From Erysipelothrix sp. (GTDB lineage: Bacteria; Bacillota_I; Bacilli_A; Erysipelotrichales; Erysipelotrichaceae), in contig JAAYHR010000051.1 of the NCBI GenBank assembly GCA_012735275.1, positions 1-50,160 on the forward strand: DNA of 50,160 nt, written 5' to 3'. The position numbers and the translations under genes are program-made. Within the stretch, counting starts at the first letter, position 1. Each line of letters opens with the position of its first letter. Below the pieces are notes generated by a model. It was not told the DNA's origin, made no database searches, and saw only the letters and a program-made list of their open reading frames with translations. Shown piece after piece: positions 8,908-17,771 of the stretch.

Positions 8908-9862
8908 GTCCTACAGCAATTGAATTTAAATATGAGTCAATATCAAAGGGAATTAGATCCTCGGTACGCTCACCAACACCAACAAAGACCACTGGTAAAT
9001 TTAGTGTATTCTTAATCGCAATAATGATACCACCCTTTGCCGTGCCATCCATTTTCGATAAGATTATTCCAGTTACATCCGTTGCTTCTAAGAAGACTGC
9101 TGCCTGTGAAATTCCATTTTGGCCAGTCGTTGAATCAATTACTAACCAAACAGCACTTGGTGCACCAGGAATTTCTCTTTGTAAAACCCGTTTCATCTTT
9201 TCAAGTTCAATCATAAGATTTTTCTTATTTTGAAGTCTTCCGGCCGTATCAATAATTAAAATATCGATAGCATTATCTTTGGCATAGCGTGCTCCATCAA
9301 CAATTGCTGCCGAAGGATCGCCATTTTCAATCCCTTTAATAACAGGTACGTCTAAGCGCTCACCCCATTTAGCTAATTGCTCAATGGCACCAGCTCTAAA
9401 GGTATCAGCTGCAACAGCCGCTACCTTATGGCCTTCATCCTTATACTTAGCCATCAGCTTAGCTGCAGATGTTGTTTTACCTGATCCATTAACTCCAACT
9501 AAGAGAATTACTTTAATACCATCATTATTAATAAAACTGAATTGATCTTCATCTTGACCATAAATATTTGCCATTGATTCAACAACAAACTCCATTACAC
9601 GTGAGAATGATGCGATGATATATTCTTTATCATATTGGCGAAGTTCAGAAACAATCTTATCTGCTGTCTCATAACCAATATCACTTTCAAGTAACATAAT
9701 CATTAATTGTTCTAAGAAGTCTTCATCAACTTTTCTAAATGTCTTTTCAAGATTAGCTGCTGATTTTGATAATGAATCAGAAGTTTTCTTAAAACCACTT
9801 AGATATTCTTTTTGATTATCTTTTCCTAATACTTTATTTTTTAATCGACTAAGAAAGCTCAT
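8888..9862 (-). CDS. ftsY: Signal recognition particle receptor FtsY
   Basis: A 324-residue SRP-type GTPase with a short basic N-terminus instead of the long acidic A domain of enterobacteria. The N domain spans about 30-110; the G domain has GVNGSGKTT (123-131), DTFRAGA (about 153), DTAGRLQ (about 205) and SKMDGTAKGG near the end. It docks the SRP-ribosome complex at the membrane for co-translational insertion. Its start overlaps smc by 14 bases and its end overlaps ylxM, so the three genes are coupled, as in other Bacillota. Confidence 0.97.
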   Translation of the reverse strand: MSFLSRLKNKVLGKDNQKEYLSGFKKTSDSLSKSAANLEKTFRKVDEDFLEQLMIMLLESDIGYETADKIVSELRQYDKEYIIASFSRVMEFVVESMANIYGQDEDQFSFINNDGIKVILLVGVNGSGKTTSAAKLMAKYKDEGHKVAAVAADTFRAGAIEQLAKWGERLDVPVIKGIENGDPSAAIVDGARYAKDNAIDILIIDTAGRLQNKKNLMIELEKMKRVLQREIPGAPSAVWLVIDSTTGQNGISQAAVFLEATDVTGIILSKMDGTAKGGIIIAIKNTLNLPVVFVGVGERTEDLIPFDIDSYLNSIAVGLENVRK

Positions 9863-12794
9863 TTACATTCACCTCTTCAGAAAATTCTTTTGCTTCTTTT
9901 AATTCTACTTTTAACATTTGTGATACACCTTGTAGTGGCATCGTAATTCCATATAAAACATCGACTTTCGACATTGTACCAGGACGGTGCGTAACAACAA
10001 TAAACTGGGTATCTTTTGAAAACTCTCTTAAATAATTTGAGAATCGCTCAACATTGGCTTGATCCAGCGCCGCTTCAACCTCATCAAAGACACATAATGG
10101 GACGGGACGTGCTTTAAGGATCGCAAATAATACTGAGATTGCGATTAAGGCTTTTTCTCCACCTGAGAATAAACGGATATTTTGAATTGATTTCCCCGGT
10201 GGTTGAACGTCAATATCAATACCAGTATTTAGTAGATCTTCTGGATCCTCTAAAATTAGTGTTGCTGATCCGCCGCCGAATAACTTAGCGAACACATCTT
10301 GTAGTTCAGCGTTAATCTTGTCAAACATATCCTTAAATTCAATAATCATAACTTCATCCATCTCATCAATAACACCAAGTAATTGATCACGTGCCCCAAC
10401 TAAATCTTCAAATTGATGTTTGATAAATTCATAACGTTCTGATACTTCCGCATATTCTTCCGGAGCCATCATATTCACATTACCTAATGCTTCAATCTCT
10501 CTTCTTAAGTTAGATACTTGCAGACGATCAGTCTCAACATTTTCACTGGTGTAATTGTCTTTAGCTCTTTCATAAGTTAATTGATATTCTGATGCTAAGC
10601 GCGCTAAGTCATTTTCAATCTTAGATTCCGCTTTAACAATATCTAACTTAATTTCTGTTAAGTTGTCTAAAGTGTCTTTGTATTGATTGCGAATTTGCTT
10701 AATTTGAACTTCACGACGATCAATTTCATTTGATAATTGATGTTTTTCGTCATTCTTAGTTTTAATTAAGATTGTCATCTGATCACGTTTTGAATAGTAT
10801 TCAGTTAAGGTCTTAACAATCTCATCGGCTTGTTCAACTTCAAGGTTTAAGTTTTGAATATCTGGCTTAAGTAGATTGTATTCATCTTTAACTGATTCGT
10901 ATTTAGCGCGTTTTGCATCTAGGACCGGCTCAATTTGCGCAAGTCTAATTCGATTGTTTAAGAGTTCTGCTTCAATCTTCTCTTTTGAGATTCTAATTGT
11001 ATTAGCAACATTTTGATATCTATTAATTAATTCATTGTTTGCTAAAAGGTCTGTTTCATTTTTCTCATACTCTTTTTGCATTGTTAATGGTGATGTTGCA
11101 TCACGAAGTGATCCACCAGTTAGTGATCCCCCAGCATTAATAATTTCACCATCAATTGTAATAACTCGATAACGATATCTTAATCTTTTCGCTAACTCTT
11201 GGGCATTAACTAAGTTATCACTAATTAGCGTATTAGCTAAGAGTGATAGATTAACGATTTCAAACTTTGGTGCTGTAATCACAAAGTCTGATCCAAGGCC
11301 TAAGAAGCCTGGAGTGTTATTTAGTATAACTTCATCTTCATGACGAATATAGCGTTCTTTCATTACTGTTAAAGCTAAGAATGTTGCTCGTCCACCACGG
11401 TTTTTCTTTAAGAAGTTAACTCCATCACGTGATGAGCGTTCATCTTCAGTAACGATAAAGTACATAGCTCCACCAAGTGCCGTTGTAATTGCTTGTTCAT
11501 AACCATCTTCAACTGTAATTAAGTTTGAAACGACATCACAGATTCCATTAATAGAGTTTTTCGCTTTAATAATTGAATTAACTCCTTGTTGTTGACGGAA
11601 TGGTTGTTCTAACATTGCTTTTAAAACGTCTTGGCGCTTATTAATTCTTGAGATAACCATTGAGATTTCATTTAATGATTGGTTATGTTTGATTTGCTTA
11701 TCAAGCGTATTATCTAATTGCTTGTTTAATTGTTCAATTTCACGTGTTAGTTCACTTTGGCGCTCTTTACGATCATTGTATTCAAACTCAGCTTCAACTA
11801 GTAATGATTTTAATTGTTGGGCCTTGATTTCGTTTGATCCTGATTCAAGTAAGTATTTACGCTTTTCATCTACTTCAACACGGCGTGTTTCTAAAAGTTG
11901 AATTTCACTAACCGTATTTAAAATTTGACTTTGTAATTGACTAATATCACGGTCGATTTCTCTTAAATTAGCACGTGATTCAGCAATTGAAACTTCATGA
12001 ACATTAACTGTTGTTTCAAAGACAGCGTAGTCTGATTGGAATTTCTCTAAGTCAGCATTTAGTTTATCTAGTTGACTTGTAAAGAAGCTAATATCAGAAA
12101 CTAATACTGAAATTTCAATTTGTTCTAATTGTTCTTTTAACTCTCTAAATTTGAGCGCTTTGTCTTTGGCTCTTTTTAGTGGTTTTACTTGTCTTTCTAA
12201 CTCACTTAAAATATCTTCGACACGTTCTAAGTTTTCTTGTGTACGTGATAATTTATTTAATGATTCAATCTTTCTTTTCTTGTACTTAGATACACCTGCT
12301 GCCTCTTCAAAAAGTGCACGACGATCAATAGGACGCGATTCAGCAAAGGTTGAAATATTACCTTGTGAAATCATACTGAGTGAGTCACGACCGATTCCTG
12401 TATCCATGATTAAATCTTGAACATCTCTTAATCTTACCGGAACTTTATTTATTAAGTATTCTCCTTCACCATTTTCGCGATGAATTCGACGGGTAATTTC
12501 AATTTCGTTAAATTCGGAGTTTAAAAACTTGCGTTCATTATTAAAAACTAATGATACTTCTGCTAAGTTTACTGTCTTACGTTCAGCTGAACCTGAGAAG
12601 ATTACATCAGTCATACTTGTACCACGTAATGATTTGGCAGATTGTTCACCTAAAACCCATTTAATGGCATCGGTAATATTTGATTTACCACAACCATTTG
12701 GCCCAACAATTCCCGTTATTTCTTGGTCAAAATTAATAACTACTTTATCAGCAAAAGATTTAAATCCTTGCATTTCTATTCTTGTGAGAAACAT
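9849..12794 (-). CDS. smc: Chromosome segregation protein Smc, short-armed
   Basis: A 981-residue Smc ATPase, about 200 residues shorter than the usual 1180. Walker A GPNGCGKSN is at 32-40; coiled-coil arm about 170-400; hinge about 405-560 (GICDVVSNLI, GGRATFLAL); second coil about 565-770; C-terminal head with signature FSGGEKALIAIS and Walker B PLCVFDEVEAALD near 899-911. The hinge and both heads look complete, so the shortening is in the arms. It would act with ScpA/ScpB, which are not in the window. It is first in an operon with its own promoter. Confidence 0.96.
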   Translation of the reverse strand: MFLTRIEMQGFKSFADKVVINFDQEITGIVGPNGCGKSNITDAIKWVLGEQSAKSLRGTSMTDVIFSGSAERKTVNLAEVSLVFNNERKFLNSEFNEIEITRRIHRENGEGEYLINKVPVRLRDVQDLIMDTGIGRDSLSMISQGNISTFAESRPIDRRALFEEAAGVSKYKKRKIESLNKLSRTQENLERVEDILSELERQVKPLKRAKDKALKFRELKEQLEQIEISVLVSDISFFTSQLDKLNADLEKFQSDYAVFETTVNVHEVSIAESRANLREIDRDISQLQSQILNTVSEIQLLETRRVEVDEKRKYLLESGSNEIKAQQLKSLLVEAEFEYNDRKERQSELTREIEQLNKQLDNTLDKQIKHNQSLNEISMVISRINKRQDVLKAMLEQPFRQQQGVNSIIKAKNSINGICDVVSNLITVEDGYEQAITTALGGAMYFIVTEDERSSRDGVNFLKKNRGGRATFLALTVMKERYIRHEDEVILNNTPGFLGLGSDFVITAPKFEIVNLSLLANTLISDNLVNAQELAKRLRYRYRVITIDGEIINAGGSLTGGSLRDATSPLTMQKEYEKNETDLLANNELINRYQNVANTIRISKEKIEAELLNNRIRLAQIEPVLDAKRAKYESVKDEYNLLKPDIQNLNLEVEQADEIVKTLTEYYSKRDQMTILIKTKNDEKHQLSNEIDRREVQIKQIRNQYKDTLDNLTEIKLDIVKAESKIENDLARLASEYQLTYERAKDNYTSENVETDRLQVSNLRREIEALGNVNMMAPEEYAEVSERYEFIKHQFEDLVGARDQLLGVIDEMDEVMIIEFKDMFDKINAELQDVFAKLFGGGSATLILEDPEDLLNTGIDIDVQPPGKSIQNIRLFSGGEKALIAISVLFAILKARPVPLCVFDEVEAALDQANVERFSNYLREFSKDTQFIVVTHRPGTMSKVDVLYGITMPLQGVSQMLKVELKEAKEFSEEVNVNELS

Positions 12795-12831
12795 TCATAT
12801 CCCCTTTCTCTACAAATCTATAATCTTATCT

Positions 12832-12860
12832 ATTATACAATAAAGCCAACAATATATAAA
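12832..12860 (-). promoter_or_regulatory. Promoter of the smc operon
   Basis: Minus strand TTTATA (12855-12860), 17 bases, TATAAT (12832-12837). The predicted start lies about 30 bases before the smc ATG, which has an AAGGGGAT ribosome binding site. Confidence 0.65.
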
Positions 12861-12885
12861 CCATTGCTACAGAATTCTTAAAGCA

Positions 12886-12940
12886 AATAAAAAGACCGAG
12901 ACTAAAGTAAGTAATTAACTTATTTAGCTTGGTCTTCTTA
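12886..12940 (-). terminator. Intrinsic terminator after the HU gene
   Basis: On the minus strand a long imperfect hairpin (AAGACC / GGTCTT outer pairs, inner TAAATAAGT / ACTTACTTTA) ends in TTTTTATTT. It separates the HU gene from smc. Confidence 0.75.
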
Positions 12941-12971
12941 ATTAAATCGTATAATACGACTTATTTAGTAA

Positions 12972-13259
12972 TTATTGATTAACTGCGTCTTTTAATCCCT
13001 TAGCAGCTTTGAAAGCTGGTGAATTAGATGCTTTAATTACAATTCTTTCTTTTGTAGCTGGGTTGATTCCGGGTCTTTCTGGACGGTGTCTTACTTCAAA
13101 CTTACCAAAACCACTTAACTCAACTGTTCCACCTTTAGCAAGAACTTCTGTAAATGTTTCTAATACATAGTTAACGATTTCCGTTCCCACTTTTTTAGTG
13201 AAGTCAAACTCTTCAGCTATGTTTTCTGATAATGCTTTTTTATTTAATACTTCGCTCAT
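12972..13259 (-). CDS. hup: DNA-binding protein HU
   Basis: A 95-residue HU/IHF-family histone-like protein that binds and bends DNA as a dimer. The signature stretch GFGKFEVRHRPERPGINPAT contains the beta-arm with its conserved RPGINPAT tip; the protein ends in the usual FKAAKGLKDAVN. It is a single-gene transcription unit with its own promoter and terminator. HU rather than IHF is chosen because this is a Bacillota-type genome and the context is a lone gene. Confidence 0.96.
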   Translation of the reverse strand: MSEVLNKKALSENIAEEFDFTKKVGTEIVNYVLETFTEVLAKGGTVELSGFGKFEVRHRPERPGINPATKERIVIKASNSPAFKAAKGLKDAVNQ

Positions 13260-13284
13260 AAAAAAACCTCTTTTCTATTATCTA

Positions 13285-13313
13285 ATAATACCACTTTAGC
13301 TAGGTAATATCAA
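13285..13313 (-). promoter_or_regulatory. Promoter of the HU gene
   Basis: Minus strand TTGATA (13308-13313), exactly 17 bases, TATTAT (13285-13290), starting just after the gpsA stop. An AGAGG ribosome binding site follows before the ATG. Confidence 0.75.
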
Positions 13314-13321
13314 CCTAAACA

Positions 13322-14314
13322 TTATTTATGTTCACTTTTTAAATCACGTGTCATTAATTCTGTAATCATTGAATGAACATCTGCTTTTTCATATAAAACA
13401 TTGTAGACAGCACTTGATAGTGGCATCGATACATTAAATTCTTTTGCAAGTTTTAAAACTTCAACAACTGCCCTTGCACCCTCGACCGTTGTTTTATTAT
13501 TTTCCCAAAAATAGTCAGAACCATATTTACCAATTTGCAGTCCGGCTTGATAGTTACGCGAATGGACACTTGTTGCTGTAACAATTAAGTCACCAACACC
13601 AGTTAGTCCCATAAAGGTTTCTAAACGTGCACCCATGGCAACACCAAGACGCGCAATTTCTGCAAGTCCGCGTGAGATTAAAGCTGCTTTGGCATTGTCA
13701 CCAAGACCAACTCCAACTAAGATCCCACCAGCAATCGCAATAACGTTTTTAACTGCGGCACCAATCTCAGCCCCAATTACATCATCACTGGTATAAACTC
13801 TAAAGTATTCATTCGCAAATAGCTCTTGAACAAGTTCAGCACTAGCTTGATCATTAGATACTGATGTAACAACTGTTTCCATGCGTTGTATAACCTCTTC
13901 GGCATGAGTTGGTCCAACTAGTGATACAACTGACTTTAGTAAGCTAGGCTTAATTAAACGCTCAATTGCGACGGATAATCTTTCGCCCGTTTCTGGGAAT
14001 AAACCTTTGGAAACATTTATAATAATCATTTCTTTTTTCGCATACTCATTAATCATTTCAATTACTGAATTTAATGCAATGGTTGGCGTAGCAACTAATA
14101 ATACGTCAGCATCCGCTAAATCGGCAAAATTATTTGTCGCCTTTAATTTCTCACTAATTTTAGTATTAGGGAAATACTTAATTTCATGATTAACATTAAT
14201 CTTATTTACTTCTTCAATATCTCTTCCCCAAATAAGTGTTTCAACATTATTATCAACTAAGACTTGGGCTAAAGCTGTTCCCCAGCTACCGCTTCCAATA
14301 ACACCTACAAACAT
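13322..14314 (-). CDS. gpsA: NAD(P)-dependent glycerol-3-phosphate dehydrogenase
   Basis: A 330-residue enzyme that makes sn-glycerol 3-phosphate from dihydroxyacetone phosphate for phospholipid synthesis. The nucleotide-binding GSGSWGTALA (7-16) is at the N-terminus, the catalytic lysine lies in GAAVKNVIAIAGG, and GLTGVGDLIVT is the C-domain signature. It follows der with no spacing, and der-gpsA-HU is a common order in Bacillota. Confidence 0.97.
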   Translation of the reverse strand: MFVGVIGSGSWGTALAQVLVDNNVETLIWGRDIEEVNKINVNHEIKYFPNTKISEKLKATNNFADLADADVLLVATPTIALNSVIEMINEYAKKEMIIINVSKGLFPETGERLSVAIERLIKPSLLKSVVSLVGPTHAEEVIQRMETVVTSVSNDQASAELVQELFANEYFRVYTSDDVIGAEIGAAVKNVIAIAGGILVGVGLGDNAKAALISRGLAEIARLGVAMGARLETFMGLTGVGDLIVTATSVHSRNYQAGLQIGKYGSDYFWENNKTTVEGARAVVEVLKLAKEFNVSMPLSSAVYNVLYEKADVHSMITELMTRDLKSEHK

Positions 14315-15631
14315 TTATTCACTCCTCTTACGCGCAATAATCTTAATTGGCGTTCCATCAAAGATAAAGGCATCACGCAATCTATTTTCTAAGTAACGTT
14401 TATATGAGAAGTGTAATAAGTTCTCATCATTAACAAATAAAATAAATGTTGGCGGAACAACCCCAACTTGTGTTGCATAATATATTCTTAAACGACGACC
14501 ATTATGAATTGGTGGTGGCGTCATGACTTGTGCATCTAAAATTACTTCGTTTAATACTGAAGTTGAAATACGACGATTAGAGTTTTCATATAATTCTTTA
14601 ACATGACCAACAATACGATTTACTCTTTGACCTGTTAGTGAAGAGATAAAGATTACTGGAGCATATTTTAAGTAAACAAACTCATTTCTTATTTCTTCAG
14701 TTTTCGCATGAATATCTTTCTCATCAGGATCTACTGCATCCCATTTATTATATGCAATAAGGATTGGCTTACCAGCATTAACTGCGTAGCCCGCAACTGT
14801 TTTATCTTGTTCACGAATACCAGCTTCACCATCAATTACAAAGACAACAACGTCAGCTTTATCAATCGCACTCATTGCTCTTAAGACTGAGTATTTTTCG
14901 ATACTTTCGTAAACTTTACCACGTTTTCTAATCCCTGCTGTATCAACAACAACAAATTCTTCTTGACTCTCTTCATCGACAAATCTTGTATCAATGGCAT
15001 CTCGCGTTGTTCCTTCAATATCGGAAACAATAACTCTTTGTTCATTTAAAAGTTTGTTAACTAGTGTTGATTTTCCAACGTTTGGACGACCAATTACCGC
15101 AAAGCGGATTGCATCATCTTTTGGCGCTGCTTCAACATGCTCTAATGATTTAACAACACGGTCTAAAACATCACCAACACCAATCCCGTGTTCACCGGAT
15201 AGTGCAATTGGATCACCTAAACCTAAATTGTAAAATTCATAAATATTATTAATATGTTCAATATCGTCAATTTTGTTAACTGCAAGTATAATATGCTTAC
15301 CACTTTCGCGTAGCATTTTAGCGATGAAATAATCATCTTCTTGTAAACCAACTAAACCATCAACGATAAAAATAATTGTATCGGCTTCTTCAACAGCAAT
15401 TTCAACTTGCATGTTAATTTCCTGTTGGAAACTAGCTTCATCAAGTTGAATACCGCCTGTATCAATCAGTGTAAATTTACGCGTTAACCATTCTATTTGC
15501 GAGTATATACGATCTCTTGTTACTCCTGGAGTATCTTCGACAATTGAGTGCCTCTCACCTAAGAAACGGTTAAATATTGTTGATTTTCCAACGTTTGGAC
15601 GACCAACAATTGCTACTGTACCACTTACCAT
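14315..15631 (-). CDS. der: Ribosome biogenesis GTPase Der (EngA)
   Basis: A 438-residue protein with two GTPase domains in tandem followed by a KH-like domain, the Der layout at normal length. First G1 is GRPNVGKST at 8-16, with DTGG and NKID; the second GRPNVGKST is near 180, with DTAG and NKWD. It acts in assembly of the 50S ribosomal subunit. It abuts cmk upstream and gpsA downstream, with stop and start directly adjacent, so the three are one transcript. Confidence 0.98.
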   Translation of the reverse strand: MVSGTVAIVGRPNVGKSTIFNRFLGERHSIVEDTPGVTRDRIYSQIEWLTRKFTLIDTGGIQLDEASFQQEINMQVEIAVEEADTIIFIVDGLVGLQEDDYFIAKMLRESGKHIILAVNKIDDIEHINNIYEFYNLGLGDPIALSGEHGIGVGDVLDRVVKSLEHVEAAPKDDAIRFAVIGRPNVGKSTLVNKLLNEQRVIVSDIEGTTRDAIDTRFVDEESQEEFVVVDTAGIRKRGKVYESIEKYSVLRAMSAIDKADVVVFVIDGEAGIREQDKTVAGYAVNAGKPILIAYNKWDAVDPDEKDIHAKTEEIRNEFVYLKYAPVIFISSLTGQRVNRIVGHVKELYENSNRRISTSVLNEVILDAQVMTPPPIHNGRRLRIYYATQVGVVPPTFILFVNDENLLHFSYKRYLENRLRDAFIFDGTPIKIIARKRSE

Positions 15632-16291
15632 TTAAACCACAACCTTACTATCAATTACCGCAGATATTGCATCGACAACTTCATCGATACTTAAATGACT
15701 AACATCAATTAAGACGGCATCGTCTGCTTGTCTTAATGGTGAGTGTTCACGATTTTTATCCTGGTAATCACGTTTTTCTATATCTTGTTTTATATCTGCA
15801 AAAGCAACATCTAAGTTATTTGCAATATATTCGTCATAGCGTCTTTGCGCTCTAACTTCTGAATCTGCTTCTAAGTAAATTTTAACTTCTGCATCTTTTA
15901 ATACAACTGTTCCAATATCGCGACCTTCAAGTAAATAACCGCCGGCCTTTGCGATATCTTGTTGCAATTTAACTAAGCGTGCACGCACTAGTTCATGCTT
16001 AGAAGCTGTTGAAGCTAACATTGAAATTTCATCATTTCTAATTTCATCGCGAATAAGCGCACCATTTAAAATCATGTCACCATTCGCCATAACTTCTAAG
16101 TCCATATTATCAAAGACAGATAATACTGCTTCTTCACTATTTACATCCAAATTATTTCTTGATACAAGTAGTGCAACAATACGATACATTGCGCCTGTAT
16201 CTAATTTAACTAAATTATATTTATTAGCAATAATTTTGGAAATAGTCGATTTCCCTGCAGCACTAGGCCCATCAATTGCAACATTAAACAT
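15632..16291 (-). CDS. cmk: Cytidylate kinase
   Basis: A 219-residue CMP/dCMP kinase that regenerates CDP and dCDP. The P-loop GPSAAGKST is at 8-16, LDTGAMYR is the CMP-binding segment, and GRDIGTVV and RAQRRYDEY are family motifs. An AAAGAGG ribosome binding site lies in the end of the preceding gene. cmk-der neighbours are common in Bacillota. Confidence 0.97.
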   Translation of the reverse strand: MFNVAIDGPSAAGKSTISKIIANKYNLVKLDTGAMYRIVALLVSRNNLDVNSEEAVLSVFDNMDLEVMANGDMILNGALIRDEIRNDEISMLASTASKHELVRARLVKLQQDIAKAGGYLLEGRDIGTVVLKDAEVKIYLEADSEVRAQRRYDEYIANNLDVAFADIKQDIEKRDYQDKNREHSPLRQADDAVLIDVSHLSIDEVVDAISAVIDSKVVV

Positions 16292-16293
16292 TC

Positions 16294-17202
16294 TTAAAAA
16301 CCTCTTTCCTTCTTAATATACCAAATTCCAAAGACAGCAAGTCCAATCAGTGCTAACACTAATAAGACAATAATAACTGTCAGTAATTTATCTAAAAATG
16401 ATGTATGTTCTTTAACTTCATTTAATTCATTTTCTTGTAAATCAAGTTTCATACTTAAAGTTTGAGTTAACTCTAATAACTCGTTAGCCTCATATGAATT
16501 AACTGGATTAACTAAATCTGCTTCTAGCTTTTCTTCAACAAGTGCTAATTCACTTGTTTGCTCTAAAAGTTCATTAATTGGTTCAATTACATTTAAGGCA
16601 CTTGTTTCAATTTGATCTAACATTTCCGCAATGACACGATCATCGTTATCATTTAGCGGTTTAAAGTTATCAATTAAAACTTCTTTAGTTTCTTCTTTTT
16701 CTTCCAGAATTTCATTTTGATTCTCTAAATCATCTATAATTTTTTGAATTTCGCTTGTTAATTCCACAACTGCTTTTGGTCTTTCAAGTTCATTATTCTT
16801 CTGTAGATTTGATAATATATTTGATTGCGTATCTTGGAATGATCTTAATCCTTTATTAATATTGTAATGTTTTACTTCTTCAATAAAGTCAGACAAAAGG
16901 TCTTTATCTTCGATTATCTCTTTTCCATATACTTTAGTTTCTTCTTCATTTAAGATTGGACTAACTTCTTCAACACTCACTTCTTCAAGCTCTTCAACAA
17001 TGTCTTCATCGCCACTAGTTAAACTAATGTAATTATCTTTAACTTTATAACGACTAGCTTGATAAGTATCTTCGCTTACTTTGGTTTTTGATGTACGACG
17101 TTCAAAATCACGCAGTGAAGCATCAATAATTTGAGAATCCTTTTCTTCAAGGATATTTTGATACATTTCTTTATTTTTATTTACTCGTGAAAATTGTCCC
17201 AT
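16294..17202 (-). CDS. Unknown tail-anchored, acidic coiled-coil protein
   Basis: A 302-residue protein that I do not recognise. The N-terminal 60 residues are basic and polar (starts MGQFSRVNKNK). Residues 60-270 are rich in Glu, Leu and Asn with predicted helix or coiled coil (runs such as ELLELTQTLSMKLDLQENEL). The last 30 residues are one hydrophobic segment (LLTVIIVLLVLALIGLAVFG) followed by IWYIKKERGF, so it is probably a membrane protein with most of its mass in the cytoplasm. It lies between efp and cmk with a GAGGGGG ribosome binding site and tight spacing, so it is made together with translation genes. A scaffold or division-related role is possible but unsupported. Confidence 0.8.
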   Translation of the reverse strand: MGQFSRVNKNKEMYQNILEEKDSQIIDASLRDFERRTSKTKVSEDTYQASRYKVKDNYISLTSGDEDIVEELEEVSVEEVSPILNEEETKVYGKEIIEDKDLLSDFIEEVKHYNINKGLRSFQDTQSNILSNLQKNNELERPKAVVELTSEIQKIIDDLENQNEILEEKEETKEVLIDNFKPLNDNDDRVIAEMLDQIETSALNVIEPINELLEQTSELALVEEKLEADLVNPVNSYEANELLELTQTLSMKLDLQENELNEVKEHTSFLDKLLTVIIVLLVLALIGLAVFGIWYIKKERGF

Positions 17203-17213
17203 AATGCCCCCTC

Positions 17214-17771
17214 TTAAGCTCTTGAACTATATTTCCCATCTTCTGTAGTTACTAAGATCACTTCATCTACAGAAATAAATAATGGTACTTTAACTTCTAA
17301 GCCAGTTTCTAAAACTGCATTTTTTGAAGCTGATGTTGCTGTATCGCCTTTAACTGCTGGTTCTGTTTCAGTAACTTTTAAAGCAACTTTATCAGGTAAG
17401 TTAATTCCCATAATTTCAGAATGATACATAACAATTTCAACAATTGAAGATTCTTTTAAGAAATTCATTTCCCATTCAACTTTTTCTTTCGGGATTTCAA
17501 TTTGCTCATAAGTTTCATTATCCATAAAGACTAAGTTAGCTGAGTCATCATATAAGTATTGCATTTCTTTCTTATCGATATGTGCTTTCTTCGCTTTATC
17601 GCCACTTGTCCAAGATAATTCTGTAATTGATCCTGTACGTAAGTTTTTGACTTTAGTTTTAATACTCATTTGGCTTCGTGCCGTCTTATTATTTGTCTTG
17701 TCTAAAACTAATAGTAACTCTCCATCTAACTCAAATGTCATTCCTGCTCGTAAATCGTTAATTAAAATCAT
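17214..17771 (-). CDS. efp: Translation elongation factor P with atypical tip loop
   Basis: A 185-residue EF-P with normal length and three OB-like domains; the C-terminal signature reads TETEPAVKGDTATSASKNAV and the last residues are YSSRA. EF-P relieves ribosomes stalled at proline runs. An ungapped comparison from memory with the Bacillus protein puts TARS at 30-33 where PGKG is expected, so the tip residue 32 is Arg and not Lys. The following KVKNLRTG is conserved, so the alignment is secure. The gene overlaps pepP by four bases (ATGA), a common pairing. Confidence 0.95.
   Translation of the reverse strand: MILINDLRAGMTFELDGELLLVLDKTNNKTARSQMSIKTKVKNLRTGSITELSWTSGDKAKKAHIDKKEMQYLYDDSANLVFMDNETYEQIEIPKEKVEWEMNFLKESSIVEIVMYHSEIMGINLPDKVALKVTETEPAVKGDTATSASKNAVLETGLEVKVPLFISVDEVILVTTEDGKYSSRA

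Noticed and set aside
9024-9233. Plus-strand open frames inside ftsY, smc, der, cmk and rpoD
   Set aside because: They are antisense to strongly conserved genes, without ribosome binding sites or family features.
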